Shown here piece after piece: positions 20,412 through 32,160 of a DNA stretch of 64,000 bases. The notes below the pieces were generated by a model that worked only from the letters and a program-made list of their open reading frames with translations, did not search any database and had not been told where the DNA came from. Each line of letters opens with the position of its first letter. Position 1 is the first letter of the stretch. Position numbers and translations under genes: made by a program. Origin of the DNA: Agaricus subrufescens. Taxonomy: Eukaryota > Basidiomycota > Agaricomycetes > Agaricales > Agaricaceae. The stretch spans positions 3,348,001 through 3,412,000 of the forward strand of contig CM057057.1 of NCBI GenBank assembly GCA_029945375.1, read 5' to 3'.

Positions 20412-21625
20412 ATGGCCGAAGTAAAAAAGGTCAAAACTCCTAAGGAATTCGCCAGTGCGTGGTGTTTTACAGCGGGTGTTTGGTTGAAGCTCATCATCTT
20501 TCCTCGCGTGCAGTCGACTTCATGATGGGCGGTGTCTCCGCTGTAAGTGCCTCAATTACTGTGATTGACCGTGTTCTAATACATCATATGTAGGCAGTCG
20601 CAAAGACTAGCGCAGCCCCCATTGAGCGTATCAAGCTCTTGGTCCAGAACCAGGATGAAATGGTGTGTTCAACTCGGCTGTAAAATTTTTTTTTTCATTT
20701 CTTTGACACGTCACGCTATTCTCAGATCAAGCAAGGTCGATTGGCTACTCCCTACAAAGGTGTTACCGATGCTTTCGCTCGCACATACAAAGAAGAGGGT
20801 CTCGTCTCCCTCTGGAGAGGAAACACAGCGAACGTCATCCGTTACTTCCCGACCCAGGCTTTGAACTTTGCATTCAGTAAGTATTTAACTGACTTTGTCG
20901 TGAATCTCTTTTGACAATTCCTGCAGAGGATTACTTCAAGTCCTTGTTCGGTTTCAAGAAGAGCGAAGGTTACTGGAAATGGTTTGCCGGTAATGTTGCA
21001 TCTGGTGGTGCTGCCGGTGCATCATCTCTCCTCTTCGTCTACTCTCTTGATTACGCTCGTACCCGTCTTGCCAACGATGCTAAATCTGCCAAGTCTGGTG
21101 GTGCTCGTCAATTCAACGGTTTGGTCGATGTCTACCGTAAGACCCTTGCCTCTGATGGTCTTGCCGGTCTCTACCGTGGCTTCGTTCCCTCCGTTGTTGG
21201 TATCATTGTCTACCGTGGTCTCTACTTCGGTGTCTACGATTCGCTCAAGCCCGTTGTTCTTGTCGGTGCTCTTGAGGGTTCGTTCTTGGCTTCCTTCGGT
21301 CTCGGATGGGGTGTTACCATTGGTGCTGGTCTTGCCTCCTATCCTCTCGATACCATTCGGTGCGTCTAGCTCTTGTTTAACTATTACTTTCCATCTAATT
21401 TGAACGTGTAGTCGTCGCATGATGATGACCTCCGGTTCCGGTCAGAACTACAAGTCGATGTTTGACGCTGGCTCCCAGATCATTGCCAAGGAGGGTACTA
21501 AGTCTCTCTTCAAGGGTGCTGGTGCCAACATCCTTCGTGGTGTCGCTGGTGCTGGTGTGTTGTCGCTCTATGACAAGCTTCAGCAAGTCATGTTCGGCAA
21601 GGTCTACTCTGGAGGCTCTGGATAA
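20412..21625 (+). CDS. AAC: Mitochondrial ADP/ATP carrier
   Basis: Inner-membrane carrier exchanging cytosolic ADP for matrix ATP. About 314 residues from the ATG at 20412 ([14 protein letters not shown]), with five introns. The tripartite mitochondrial-carrier repeat shows as [27 protein letters not shown] and [16 protein letters not shown]. The last contains RRRMMM, the signature specific to nucleotide carriers; it is completed across an intron at about 21362-21411. [22 protein letters not shown] and [16 protein letters not shown] are also characteristic. Codon usage favours C/T-ending codons, as expected of a strongly expressed gene. Confidence 0.96.
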
Positions 21626-21836
21626 ACGATTGATATGAATTAGTCCTATTTTCATATATATACACCATAGACCATCGTTATTATTGTTGTCTCGTCGGGT
21701 ATGGCCTACTTTACTATACCCTGGTAAAATTTAGTACTAGACCACCTTAGTGCGGATAATTTGCCTTGATTCAGGGTTGTGTGTGAACCTCCATTGCCTT
21801 AAATTGTCCCGATCATTGTTTTGTTCCGCCACTGCC

Positions 21837-24370
21837 ATGCAATGGCTCTTCCATCCCTGCCGGATATCTTCCAGGCTATATGCCACTGCGGCGTTTACCA
21901 GACCTGACATTACCTCCGCCATTGCTTTGCGGCCTTACCAGAATGAGTGTATCCAGTCGTGTCTCGATACCTTGGCGTCGGGCTGCACAAGAATTGGCGT
22001 ATCCTTACCAACTGGTTCTGGGAAAACTACAGTATTTCTGTCCTTGCTCTCGCAAATCCCGGCTCCACCCGCAAATCCTAATGCTACACGGTCACTGGTC
22101 GTAGTAAACAGCATAGAACTCGCAAGGCAGTCAGCGGAACAGGCTACCAGGTTATTCCCTCATTGGTCCGTTGAGATAGAACAGGGATCAAAACACAACG
22201 CAAGTGGTATGGCTGATCTGTGGGTATTGTCGTCCGCCCATTGAACACGCGCTAATTTGATTTAAAGCACAGTTGCAACATACCAAACCTTAGGAAGGGG
22301 TGAACGGGTCAGGAAGTTTGATCCTAGTATGTTGAAAGCTATCATTATAGACGAAGCACACCACTCGGCAGCTCCCTCGTAAGCGCTCATTTACATCTCA
22401 GCCGTTGATACTTGTTCATTGAAGACAGATACCGAAAGCTCTTGTCCTTGTTTGACCCTAATATCCTGCATCCCGACCGAAACGTTCAGCCTCCCGTTCT
22501 TTCGCACACTATACCAATAATAGGATTCTCCGCGACCTTCAGCCGTCATGACGGATTGGCTTTGGGATCTGTTTTTGAGCGTATTGTCTATCACCGTGAC
22601 TTCCTGGATATGATCAAGGGCCAGTGGCATGTATAATTTTTACTCTCATTTCGATAAGTCTTGACTATGCTATACAGGCTTTGTGATATGAGATTTACGA
22701 ATGTCAAAACAAACCTCAACCTCAAGGAAGTCACGCTGAATGCACAGACCGGAGATTTTAACCCTGCCAGCTTGGCAGAGCAGATGAATCAGAGGCCCAT
22801 CAATGAACTGGTAGTCAAAAGTTGGATTGACCGTGCATGTAAGTCATTTTTATGGTAATGTCTCTCTATATCTTTACTGAGTCGATAATTTTAGCGGATC
22901 GTCGGTCAAGTCTTATCTTTTGCGTCGATATCGAGCACGTCCTAGCTTTGACAGAAACTTTCCGGCAGCACGGAATAGACGCCCGAAGTGTTGATTCCAA
23001 CACAAATCCTAATGAGCGCAAGTTACTTATTTCACAGTTTCGTCAAGGCGTGTTTCCTGTGTTAGTGAATTGTGGTCGGTGAAAGTGTCACTTGTTGATT
23101 GCTATCACATTTTTGACATCAGAAATTAGCTGTCCTGATTGAAGGCGCCGATATACCCAACATTGACTGCGTTGTTGTAGCAAGGCCCACTCGGTCCCCA
23201 AATGTCTACGCTCAGATGGTGTGTAGTGTGAATTGCGTCTACCTGTCGCAGCCTGGCTGACAACTATCAAAGATTGGTAGAGGAATGCGGTTATCTCCTA
23301 CAACAGGGAAGAAAGATTGTCGCATTCTAGATTTCGTCGACGTTACGACTCAGCTCAATGTCGTTTCACTACCCAGCCTTTTCGGTCTAGATCCTACAGA
23401 GATGGCGGATGAAGGTACACATTTGATCGATTCAAACCCACAAGTTACGTACTCACCCTACCACAGAGAGTGTTCAGACCTTAGAGAAGAAATCGCAAGC
23501 CAAAGCACAAAATTCTCACTCTCCCCAGATATCAGACTACCCTTCCGATTCACAATTGGCGGATGCCACTATCACTTACATCGACTTTGAAGATCCCTTT
23601 TCTCTCATGAAGGATTCTTCTAATGCTCCAAATATGTTTAGGCTCAGTCGTAACGCCTGGGTTGGATGCGGTGATAACATATACGTATTGCCTTGCCTTC
23701 AATTCGGAGACGTTAGGATACAACCAGTGCAGAATGATGAAGGTGTTGTTAACTAACCAGAGTCGGTGAAGGAGGGATTATACTAACGTCCTGCGTAGGC
23801 GAGGAGCTCTTCGAAGCGTATTTTCTGCCACAACTAAACGAAAAAATGGCTAAGGCTGCCAAACTTCCTATGTTTATGCGTAGACGAAACATACTTCAAG
23901 CCCCTACCCTTGCCGAGGCAGTCAAAGGATGTGATACATATGTCCAGAATAAAATTCTCAAGGGGAATTTGATTAATGGGTACGTGTTTATCCATGCTGT
24001 ATCAATCAAATCAAACTCAAACTAGATTTGTAGGGTTTCAAGAAATGCAAAATGGAGGACAGATCCAGCAACTGATGCCCAAAAGAACTTTGTCAGAAAG
24101 AAGTGGTTGAACAAGAAGAAGGGGCAAGAGATTATTTCGGAAGAGAAAATCGAGAAGATAACAAAAGGAGAGGCCGGCAACATGATCACTCGGCTAAAAC
24201 ATGGAGCAAAGGCAAGTGCTTTCTGCTCCAGAAGCTGCTTAGCTAATTTTTCTTCATAGTCGCGGTACGACAAGAAGCTCAAAGCAATTGCAAAGGTAAG
24301 AACTGCAACACTGAATGAGGAGGCTAGATTGGCAAAGTATAAGGTACAAGTTGGGCCTATTGCAGCTTAG
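21837..24370 (+). CDS. IRC3: Mitochondrial DEAD/DEAH-box helicase, Irc3-like
   Basis: Superfamily-2 helicase acting on mitochondrial DNA branch structures. The start at 21837 ([20 protein letters not shown]) gives an Arg-rich, Ser-containing presequence suited to mitochondrial import. Helicase motifs in order: [21 protein letters not shown] (Walker A); TVATYQTL after an intron; [13 protein letters not shown] (DEAH Walker B); [50 protein letters not shown]; and [10 protein letters not shown] (motif VI). A C-terminal extension with [13 protein letters not shown] ends at 24370. About nine short introns are present. An upstream in-frame ATG at 21750 is possible but lacks support. Confidence 0.88.
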
Positions 24371-24430
24371 CGAAACTAGTTAATCCTCGTTTTACGCTAC
24401 TCTATACTTGTAATATGACGTTTATATAAT

Positions 24431-27400
24431 TCATGATTGGAGCTTCAAAGAATCGGAGAGTAAGGGTGATACTGCCAAATCACTCTGCAGCGTCAACAAG
24501 GCCGCTTGTTGAGCTGCGTTTATAGTCCGCTCGAGGTCCTCAGGATCGGAGAACGCCCGAGGGTTTTTAGAAATCGAAGCAAGGACAGCACCTGCAAGCG
24601 AATCTCCTGCCCCCGTTACGTTTATGATGTTCTCCACACTTAGGCCAGGGAAGTGCTGCAGGACGATGATTTCTTTGTTGTTTCCTTGCGCGACGACGTG
24701 ACGGGCGAGTGGACTGCTTTTTTGTCGTCCCCATGCTGACGTCGCTGCATCTTCGGGGTCGATACGCATAGCGACGATTGCCCCACGTTCACCGCATTTG
24801 ATAATGAGGTGTTGGAATATAGGAAGAAGGTTGATTGCCATTTGCGCGATGCCTTGATCAATAAGAAAAGCTAGAGTCCCTTTACTGACATCTATATCTG
24901 AGGCATTCTTCTTCGCGAGGTGCTCCAATTCCATACGAAAGGCCGAGCCAAGTCCCATGCTGTCAATAGAGGCCCACCAGTAGGAATTGCTGGACAGATT
25001 ATAAGGTTCCATTTGTATCGTGTTGTAAAAGTGGACGAGCTCCAAGAGATTGGGCGAAAAAAACGCAATAGGAGGTTTGCTGAGGTTAGCATTGGCCAGC
25101 ATCTCTTCTATGGACGGCAGGATGGACATTGACTTGATGACGGAAGTAGGTTCGCTGAAACATCGTCAGTTGCTACCACATGTCAGGAAAGCAGCTCTAC
25201 CTACAAGAATACTAGCAGAGTATGAGCTCATTGCCTTCGAGAACTAGAGATACATACCTTTGATATCGTTCTTGACGCAATAGCTCACAACTCCCTTAGT
25301 GGCCGCAGGAGACAGGTTTCCGTCAATGGCTACAACCTTGGGAATATGCCTTCGCAATTGGGGAATAATCTAAAATTCTTTAGTTGGGGGATTTGGTCAA
25401 AATCTAGATAGACAAACCTGCTCGTCAGTAGTCGACTGAATGATATCCATATCCGCTATACCTCTGACGAGGTTGCCGACACCATCCAAAACCATATTAC
25501 AAACAGCTGTCCTTTTATCGCTCTTCAAGAAGCCATCGGTTCTCATACCTAGCTTTTGCGTTTCGTCGAGGAGCAGCTTTCCCAAAACATCCTCACCCAC
25601 AGGGGCCACCAACAATGATGATACCGCATGCCCTTGAGCGGCCAGGATGCGATGAGATGCTTCGGCTACGTTCCTCGCCACACCTCCCAATGATAGTGAA
25701 ACCTTTCCTGGAGCAGTGGAATGGTTGGACAGCTGGGAATTGGAGTTAGCATCTGTCTGTGCCGTAATGTCCACTGCTGCAGAACCAATTATTATGAGGT
25801 CAGCTGGTGGCTTGGTAGACGAGTTAATCATTGCTGGCCCTTATCTTAACTATAACTTGACGTACCAGCGCCACATCTCCCTCAACTTCGAGACTAGCAG
25901 AACTCTTGTTCGTGATGGTCTCTCCAGTAGATACTGGAGTAAAAGGTGTAGAAAGATGGTTCTGTAAACCAATTCAGCGTTATGCTAGATAAACGAGGAA
26001 AGCCCGTACATAACCGTTAGCCAGTTTCGCATATTGATCAGCAATCTGACCACCTGTTTATAAATCATTCATGAGGTGATGGTCTTGAATTTAACGTTGA
26101 TTTATTCGGACTTACCAACGTGTGCCGTATTCCTCAGTAACGCTAGGTTGGATTCCATGGATTCGCCTTTCGTTAGCTCTACCACACGTGCCAAAAGCCA
26201 TGGTGTGACTTCCTTTCCTCGTTTGCTGATTCCATTCAATTCAGATTCTGCAACTGCCTGATTGACAAATTGCTGGATCATTTCTCCCTTCGCTTCATAC
26301 TCTTGAGGAATAGGAACGGCGAAGATGGCACCATTCTGCAGCCTCAATTCTGCTTGTGTATCTGTGATGAATTGAGTCGCGAGCCAGATTGAAAGCAAGA
26401 GACGATACTCACACAGGATTCTAGCTGCTTGCAAAGGGTCGTTGACATTCCATGGAACCTGTTCATGTAGTGGTAATCGTGCTTGGTCAGAGAAAGAAAT
26501 GCATACCGTAAACCCGCTCTTACGAGAAAAAAATGCAGGAAATTCGCGACTTTCCCCATAAGCCACGACAGGAACACCTAGTGTCTCCTGGAATATTATA
26601 AGCACCTTCAGCTTCCAAAGAGAAAGAAGCAATCTCTTACGAGATACTCCAATGTTCTTGCAGTAAAGTAGGTAAGGCAGTGAACGAATAGAACCTTATA
26701 ATATCGCCCACCTTCCTATATCGAGTATGGACTTGACACCGGCGGATACAAGACCCACAGGACACCGGGTTAGTTCATGGAGATCGGCAGATATATCCAT
26801 AGCTAGTGGCCATATTGAGTATACTCGACGCTGCGTAGTCGTGTGTCACGTACTGTTTTCGGCCCCTCGATGTACCCCACCCAGGCTTCAGCATAAACTT
26901 CAGCTTATTATATGCCTGCGTCTGAGATAGACGCACCCCCCAGTCGAAAACACCTAGAGTGCTTGTAAATATGTAGCACAGGAATTAAAACAAAGCTAAT
27001 ACGCGCCTTTATGCCTGCCATAGCTGAGAAAATAAGTGTTGTACTGCAAGTGGTACCTAAGCCCACATTCTAAATCATAAGAAACTTCTTTGAAACCTCC
27101 TTGACTGACCTCCGTCCGCCTTTGAAGCAATAGCGGGTGCGATATCCCTCCTAGAAATCTTAGCCTTATTCCTGTCGGGGTCTGCAAGCCTCTCAAGTTC
27201 AGATCTTTCCAGGCCAACTTTGATCCTTCCATCCAGCATTCCAATAGTCGCAGGTATTGACCCTGTTGACCTAACAATCTGCTCCAGTTCGAGGCCCAGT
27301 TCGAGGTTGCGAGGATACGGGAGACCATGAGTTACAACGGCAGTCTCCAGAGATACAATAGGTTTTGCAGTACCCAGAGCCTCCTCGACTTCGGGATGTA

Positions 27401-27512
27401 TGTCAATGGGCACATTCGCGCGCTCAACAGGCAAGAGACGCGAGACATGGCGCCGGGCATTGGCTGCACACGCCCTGTTGAGGACATGTCCGTAACGCGC
27501 CCACGACACCAT
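24431..27512 (-). CDS. Bifunctional pseudouridine-5'-phosphate glycosidase / PfkB-type pseudouridine kinase
   Basis: Fused enzyme for pseudouridine catabolism: the kinase makes pseudouridine 5'-phosphate and the glycosidase splits it to uracil and ribose 5-phosphate. The start at 27512 (MVSWARYGHVLNRACAANARR) looks like a mitochondrial presequence; an ATG at 27572 lies upstream. The glycosidase half shows VEEALGTAKPIVSLETAVVTHGLPYPRN, GLGGVHRGAEN and ETLGVPVVAYGESREFPAFF. The PfkB half runs from ADLIIIGSAAVDITAQ and GGVARNVAEASHRI to the anion-hole motif NVTGAGDSLAGAVLA with its catalytic Asp. About ten introns. It stops at 24431, 60 bp from the convergent IRC3 gene. The fused layout is known in other eukaryotes. 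Confidence 0.9.
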
Positions 27513-27575
27513 GGTCGTTTTGCACAAAGCTTTGCGGTAATAATCCCGGGCCGGAGCGGCCAACACTTGCATACC
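27513..27575. promoter_or_regulatory. 63-bp divergent start region of pseudouridine enzyme and MoaE
   Basis: The start codons of the two divergent genes are 63 bp apart, so both promoters must overlap or lie within the neighbouring gene. If the pseudouridine gene used the upstream ATG at 27572, the gap would shrink to 3 bp. Confidence 0.45.
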
Positions 27576-28253
27576 ATGTCGTTACCTCCCACCGCGTCAG
27601 TCGAGGGCTCTCTTGACACCACAGATGGCAAATGTGTCATATCGAATTCGCTGAACGTTCAGGAAATCATAAGCTCAGTTCAGGATGATACGGCCGGCGC
27701 AATAGCTGTGTTCATCGGTACGTTAAGACTACTGACAGTAACCGGTTTATCGACTACCGTTTCACAGGAACAACGCGCAATTCCTTCAAAGGTTATTTAA
27801 ATACGTGTCCTTTAAACCTGCTTCAGCACATAATAACCCAACTGCAGGCAAAGTAGTGACACATTTAGAATATCAAGCATACACGAAATTGGCGCTCAAA
27901 ACTATAGCCGAAATCATCCACGATGCCAGCCAGTCCATCACCCGATCTGACCATGAGCCACCATTTCAGGCCAACCTCACCCAAGGGGCCGCTCGCATAC
28001 GCTGTGCCGTCCACCATCGTATCGGTTCCGTTCCTGTTGGAGAACCATCCATAGGTGTGCTCCAATATAGATACATGAAAAACCTTGCCGACAATCCACT
28101 TTAGTGATTGCTGTTTCCTGTCCGCACCGAAAAGAAGCTTTCTTGGCATGTGAGAAAATTCTGGAGGATGTCAAGCGAAAAGCCCAGATATGGAAGCGAG
28201 AGTATTATGAGGGAGAGGATGAAAGCTCAGCCGAGTGGAAACAGAATTTTTGA
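27576..28253 (+). CDS. MOCS2B: Molybdopterin synthase catalytic subunit (MoaE/MOCS2B)
   Basis: Large subunit of molybdopterin synthase; it inserts two sulfurs into cyclic pyranopterin monophosphate during Mo-cofactor synthesis. The ATG at 27576 gives MSLPPTASVEGSLD. Four exons give AIAVFIGTTRNSFKGKVVTHLEYQAYTKLA, ARIRCAVHHRIGSVPVGEPSI and VIAVSCPHRKEAFLACEKILEDVKRKAQIWKRE. Conserved Arg/His and the active-site lysine region (KRKAQIWKREYY) are in place. Introns at about 27719-27768, 27794-27848 and 28053-28104 all have GT-AG ends. It stops 57 bp before the convergent ICE2 gene. Confidence 0.9.
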
Positions 28254-28310
28254 AAGGCCACGCAGGAATGAATGGCACCTGAACATTCCTGGCGGAATGT
28301 TTTTACATTT

Positions 28311-29654
28311 TTAATCGATCTTCCAGTCTTTGTTGACGGCATCGTCCTCTGAAGTGACCAACAGCTCTACAGACCAGATAACGAGAGTGAAGAAGATATT
28401 CATCCACCGCCACCACATCTGGGATGAGTGATCCAGTACTGTTATAAATGACCGTCAATAGATAATCTTCGAAGAAAATGAGCCGCCATACAGAGTAGAT
28501 GGGAGTAGACTGTGATGAATATCAGTTGGCGGTAGGTCAGGACGATACGAGTGAACATTGACGTCTGCAGCAGAGTCCATGAGTGGATATTGGGTAATAA
28601 CAGGATTTATGTACCGGACGGTCAGCCCATCCATCATCAACGCCCTCCTCAGACTCCCATGTATCGGCTCCGATAGTAGGCAATATCTGGGACGCGAGGT
28701 GCAGGATAGTAAGGCGATACAATAAGGCGATGAGAACGGGCTTTGGTAGTGTGTTAAGAACGAAATGTAAGAATGTCTGCAAGTGTGGATATATGTTAGG
28801 GAGTAGTGGGGCGCTAGAACAGTGAAAATCAATTGAACTATACTGTCAAAGGAAGAGGAAGTCACCTACTAAGAGGCTATAGGGTCTGTGAACGACTTTT
28901 GGTCAAATCCACAGAGCCATACATTATAGGCAAGCACCACTGCGAGCCCAGATGATTCGATAATATTTGTCCGTCTAAGCACAAACCCAATAAATGTCAA
29001 GAAGACAAATGCAGTGAGGGCTACACCGAGGAGTGTCGATGATAAGGGAGATGATGCAGCACTAGGATACGCCTGTTCTCATGAGCAACGCATAAACCCC
29101 GATCCGTACTCGGACTCACTGCGACAATCCACCAAGCAGAAGCTACATATGCGACTGCAGCAGCAACCAAAAACACAAATTGGTAGCTCTCTCCCTTATA
29201 AACGAGTTTTTTGCCTTCTTGACCAAGCTTTTGCACCACTAACAAGCTGGACAATCCCTCCACGACAATGAACAACGGACCAAAGCCAGTCAACGCAGTG
29301 CCCCACCAGTCCGCAGCGATCGTGAGGTATGAGTGTACTGAAGAAGAGAAGAGATTGAAGCAGACGAGGAGCAAGAATGGATGCATAGGGACTTGAAGGA
29401 TAGTAAGGATCTCGGACCCCCAGAAGAATATTAATGTCCCGTGGATAAAGGCATGGATACACAGTAGCAGCGAGAGAGAAAGGAATGCTTGATTTGACAA
29501 GGTTGCGAGAGTCAGGGGCAGGAAGACTATAATTTGCAGAACGACTGACAGTCTACGGAGCAGGTAATTGAGGTAATGGTACGCACAGCAACCGAAGAGT
29601 AACATACCTAGCCGTCCCTGACACTGCGCTCCATATAAACCACGAGTTAAACAT
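28311..29654 (-). CDS. ICE2: ICE2-family ER membrane protein
   Basis: Polytopic ER protein of the Ice2 family, linked in yeast to ER morphology and lipid mobilisation. The probable start MFNSWFIWSAVSGTAR at 29654 joins across an intron to LSVVLQIIVFLPLTLATLS. Hydrophobic helices follow, with WWGTALTGFGPLFIVVEGLSSLLVVQKLG, a family hallmark. Later exons give LPKPVLIALLYRLTILHLASQILPTIGADTW and the C-terminal WWRWMNIFFTLVIWSVELLV. At least seven helices can be drawn. The 5' end is the weak point: the open frame continues upstream to about 29890 but without an ATG, so an additional 5' exon is possible. Confidence 0.78.
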
Positions 29655-30364
29655 GTATGCGGTCTGTACTGGACCGTTTTGGAAAAAGCCCGCGAGAATT
29701 ACTAGAGGAAGAGGAAAACACGCGCTCGCGAGTGCGGAAGTGGTTGGAAGTGTTGGATTTCCCAAAAAGGAAGATGATTGAATCGTGACCGTTTCAGGAT
29801 GTGACGCGTGGAAGCAGACGTGGAGGCTGGTGGAAGGTGTACCTCTTGAATCAAGTACTACTTGTCGAAACAGCACCCTAGCTTGCGACAACAGTACAGA
29901 GTGACGTTAGTCACACACCTGGTCAACGAGTAGATAGACTTGTAGATTTATAAGAGATTTAGAGCTGAGAGCGAGGTAGACGAAATATGGATGCCAGTGA
30001 GATTTCGAACTGGAGAAAGTCCACAGACTTTTCCCTTCTTATAGCGACGACTACATAAGTAAAAACTATGCTAAATTCATATCATAGAAGGGCATAGAAT
30101 GGGAGTAGTTAATATAATACATAAATGTTCATTGGACGATTACAATCGCAATCGTCGTTTGTAGCAAGTACAGAATGTTGTGGAACGTGCTTGGTGCTTG
30201 GAATGAACACCTGACCATTTGTAGCGTTAGTTCTAGACCCACTTACGAGATCCCGCATTGGTGGTGTGATTAATTCGTTCATTACATTCTCAATACTACT
30301 ACGCAGAGACTATGTGCGCAGGCACAAGGACATCAAGACAAAGTACCAAGTATACCAAATTGCA
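29655..30364. other. Intergenic region ICE2 promoter / DUG3 3' side
   Basis: About 700 bp. Part (29655-29890) is an open frame continuous with ICE2 but lacking a start codon, so it may be 5' UTR or an unrecognised exon. The rest is AT-rich and shows no gene-like frame. The DUG3 3' UTR should lie at the right edge. Confidence 0.4.
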
Positions 30365-31920
30365 TCAGTGCTCAACCGCTATTTGTCGTTTGAACGGGGA
30401 TTCGTGAGCTGTGGCAGCCCTTTCATGAGCCGAGGTAACCCTTTCGTGAGCTGTGGTAGCCCTTTCGTGAGCTGTAGCAGCCCTTTCGTGTGCCAAATTG
30501 CTTTGCCGTGCAATTGGATTTAACAAACCCTTCTCCTGCGCAAATTCTGTATCGCGAGCAAGCGATGCCGGGTCCGAAGGGGAGACAAAAAACTTGTCTT
30601 CGATCGGAATCTGCAGCAAATTCATCTTGGGTGTGATGACTACCAAGTGGTTTGTCTTGATCTCCATCCAGTCCGCTAAGTAAATTAGGTTAATACAGCG
30701 GGGGCGAGCCAATGGAAATGTAGCGCACCCCTCTCGAACGTTAAGGGTTCACTTGCGATCATTATTATGTTTTCCCTCTTGTCGGACTTTGACATCTTGT
30801 AATGGCCGCCCTCAGCATATTCGTTGAATTCTGTTCCAGAGGAGAACCACTAGGGTACCCGGTCAGTGTAAAGAGGGAATAGCAGAAGCACTGCATATAC
30901 CAGGGATGCCGCCTCATCCTTCCTCGAAGAGATGTATCTCGATACAACAATGCTTGACCCATCAGTTACACAAAAGTTCAACAAACTTGGCTCTGTCACT
31001 CCAGCCTCCTCGGCATACTTATTTAATGATGCGATAGTTTCCTGCATGGCGTTGCGTAGGACCTCCGGGGAGAAAACCCGCGCATTAGGATCAGGTATCT
31101 AATGTTGTATAAGTAAACTCAAAGAAGATTGTGAGACAAGTTGTGCAACCGGCCTTAGATAGAAGAAGAGCAAACGACCACTCAGAGTCAGTGTTCCCTT
31201 GGACGAAAGAGAATAGATTATCTGGTAAGTCAGCCTGGAGGCGACGTTTGAAAAGGTGGAAACCTGCAACATTTCCGTTGTGCATGAACTACCATTTCCG
31301 ATGAACAACTTTGTTTCGTACGGATACTGAAAGATTCATACCATCAAGTTTTCATAAGCAAAAGGGTGACAGTTGTCCAAGGACAACGAGCCCGCAGTGG
31401 TGGCGCGAACGTGAGCACTAAGATAGTCATTAAAGCGGTGAACGGGAATTCAAGAGGAAAGTGCTATGCACAATACAAGGGGAGACTTGATCTTGATAGC
31501 TAGTCGGGCCAAATTAGCGTTGTTCCATGCCTAGTCACTTCTGTTAGAACACCTTGTGGTAGGTAGCCGCGTCCCAGAGAGCTCACAGGCGTCACAGACG
31601 TGAATATGCAAGGTTGTCCTCCAAGTTCGGGATCGTAGACCGAATCGTACCATCCTATTGTTGAAGTTATTCAGGCGTAAGCAGACCTCAATTCGAAATC
31701 TAACCAACACCAAATCCATCTCCATTCATGGGTCTTCGTCTGTCCAGTCGAAGCCGAGAATCAAAGGCTTGATTGATGATAGAGTGGCATGGTCGTGTAA
31801 GAAGCTGGTGAGAATGACTGTCAGCGTCCGCTAACCCGCCATCCTTGATAGTTATACTAAGAGACGAACATGGGAGAGTTGTACTGGCGACGTTCCTTTA
31901 TATATGACAAATCGACACAT
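30365..31920 (-). CDS. DUG3: Class II glutamine amidotransferase Dug3-like (glutathione degradation)
   Basis: Ntn-type glutamine amidotransferase; in yeast Dug2-Dug3 cleaves the gamma-glutamyl bond of glutathione in the cytosol. The start at 31920 gives MCRFVIYKG, placing the nucleophilic Cys at position 2 as the family needs. Family motifs are RRPMNGDGFGVGWYD, FAHVRATTAGSLSLDNCHPF and FMHNGNVAGF, then GNTDSEWSFALLL and LNFCVTDGSSIVVSRY. The C-terminus carries the extra tandem heptapeptide AHERAAT, about five copies, just before the end (IAVEH). About eight introns. Pcl-type or DUG2 partners are not in the window. Confidence 0.87.
30404..30495 (-). repeat. 21-bp tandem repeat encoding AHER(A/V)(A/T)(T/S) heptads
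   Basis: Four to five consecutive 21-bp units lie inside the DUG3 coding region near its 3' end. On the + strand each contains CCCTTTCGTGAGC or a close variant. The units keep frame and vary mainly at two residues. They look like a recent, length-variable minisatellite in a disordered tail. Confidence 0.8.
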
Positions 31921-32160
31921 TGAGAGTTGTAAGGAAAGCGGAGTAAGGATTTCGGAAAGCACACGACACGGGGCAGCCTCGCTAAAGCTGTGCAGTATGA
32001 CGTGCTATTGCAAGCGGTATTACGGACCCCTGAAATGCTTCTTTTGACAATTCATCTGTATTGTATAGTAGTGTTTATCTACATTCACAGAACCTGTAGG
32101 TAGAGGTAGACATTTGATAGGATTGCGGTGATGAATAGAAAAGTCCGTGAATGCATCATT

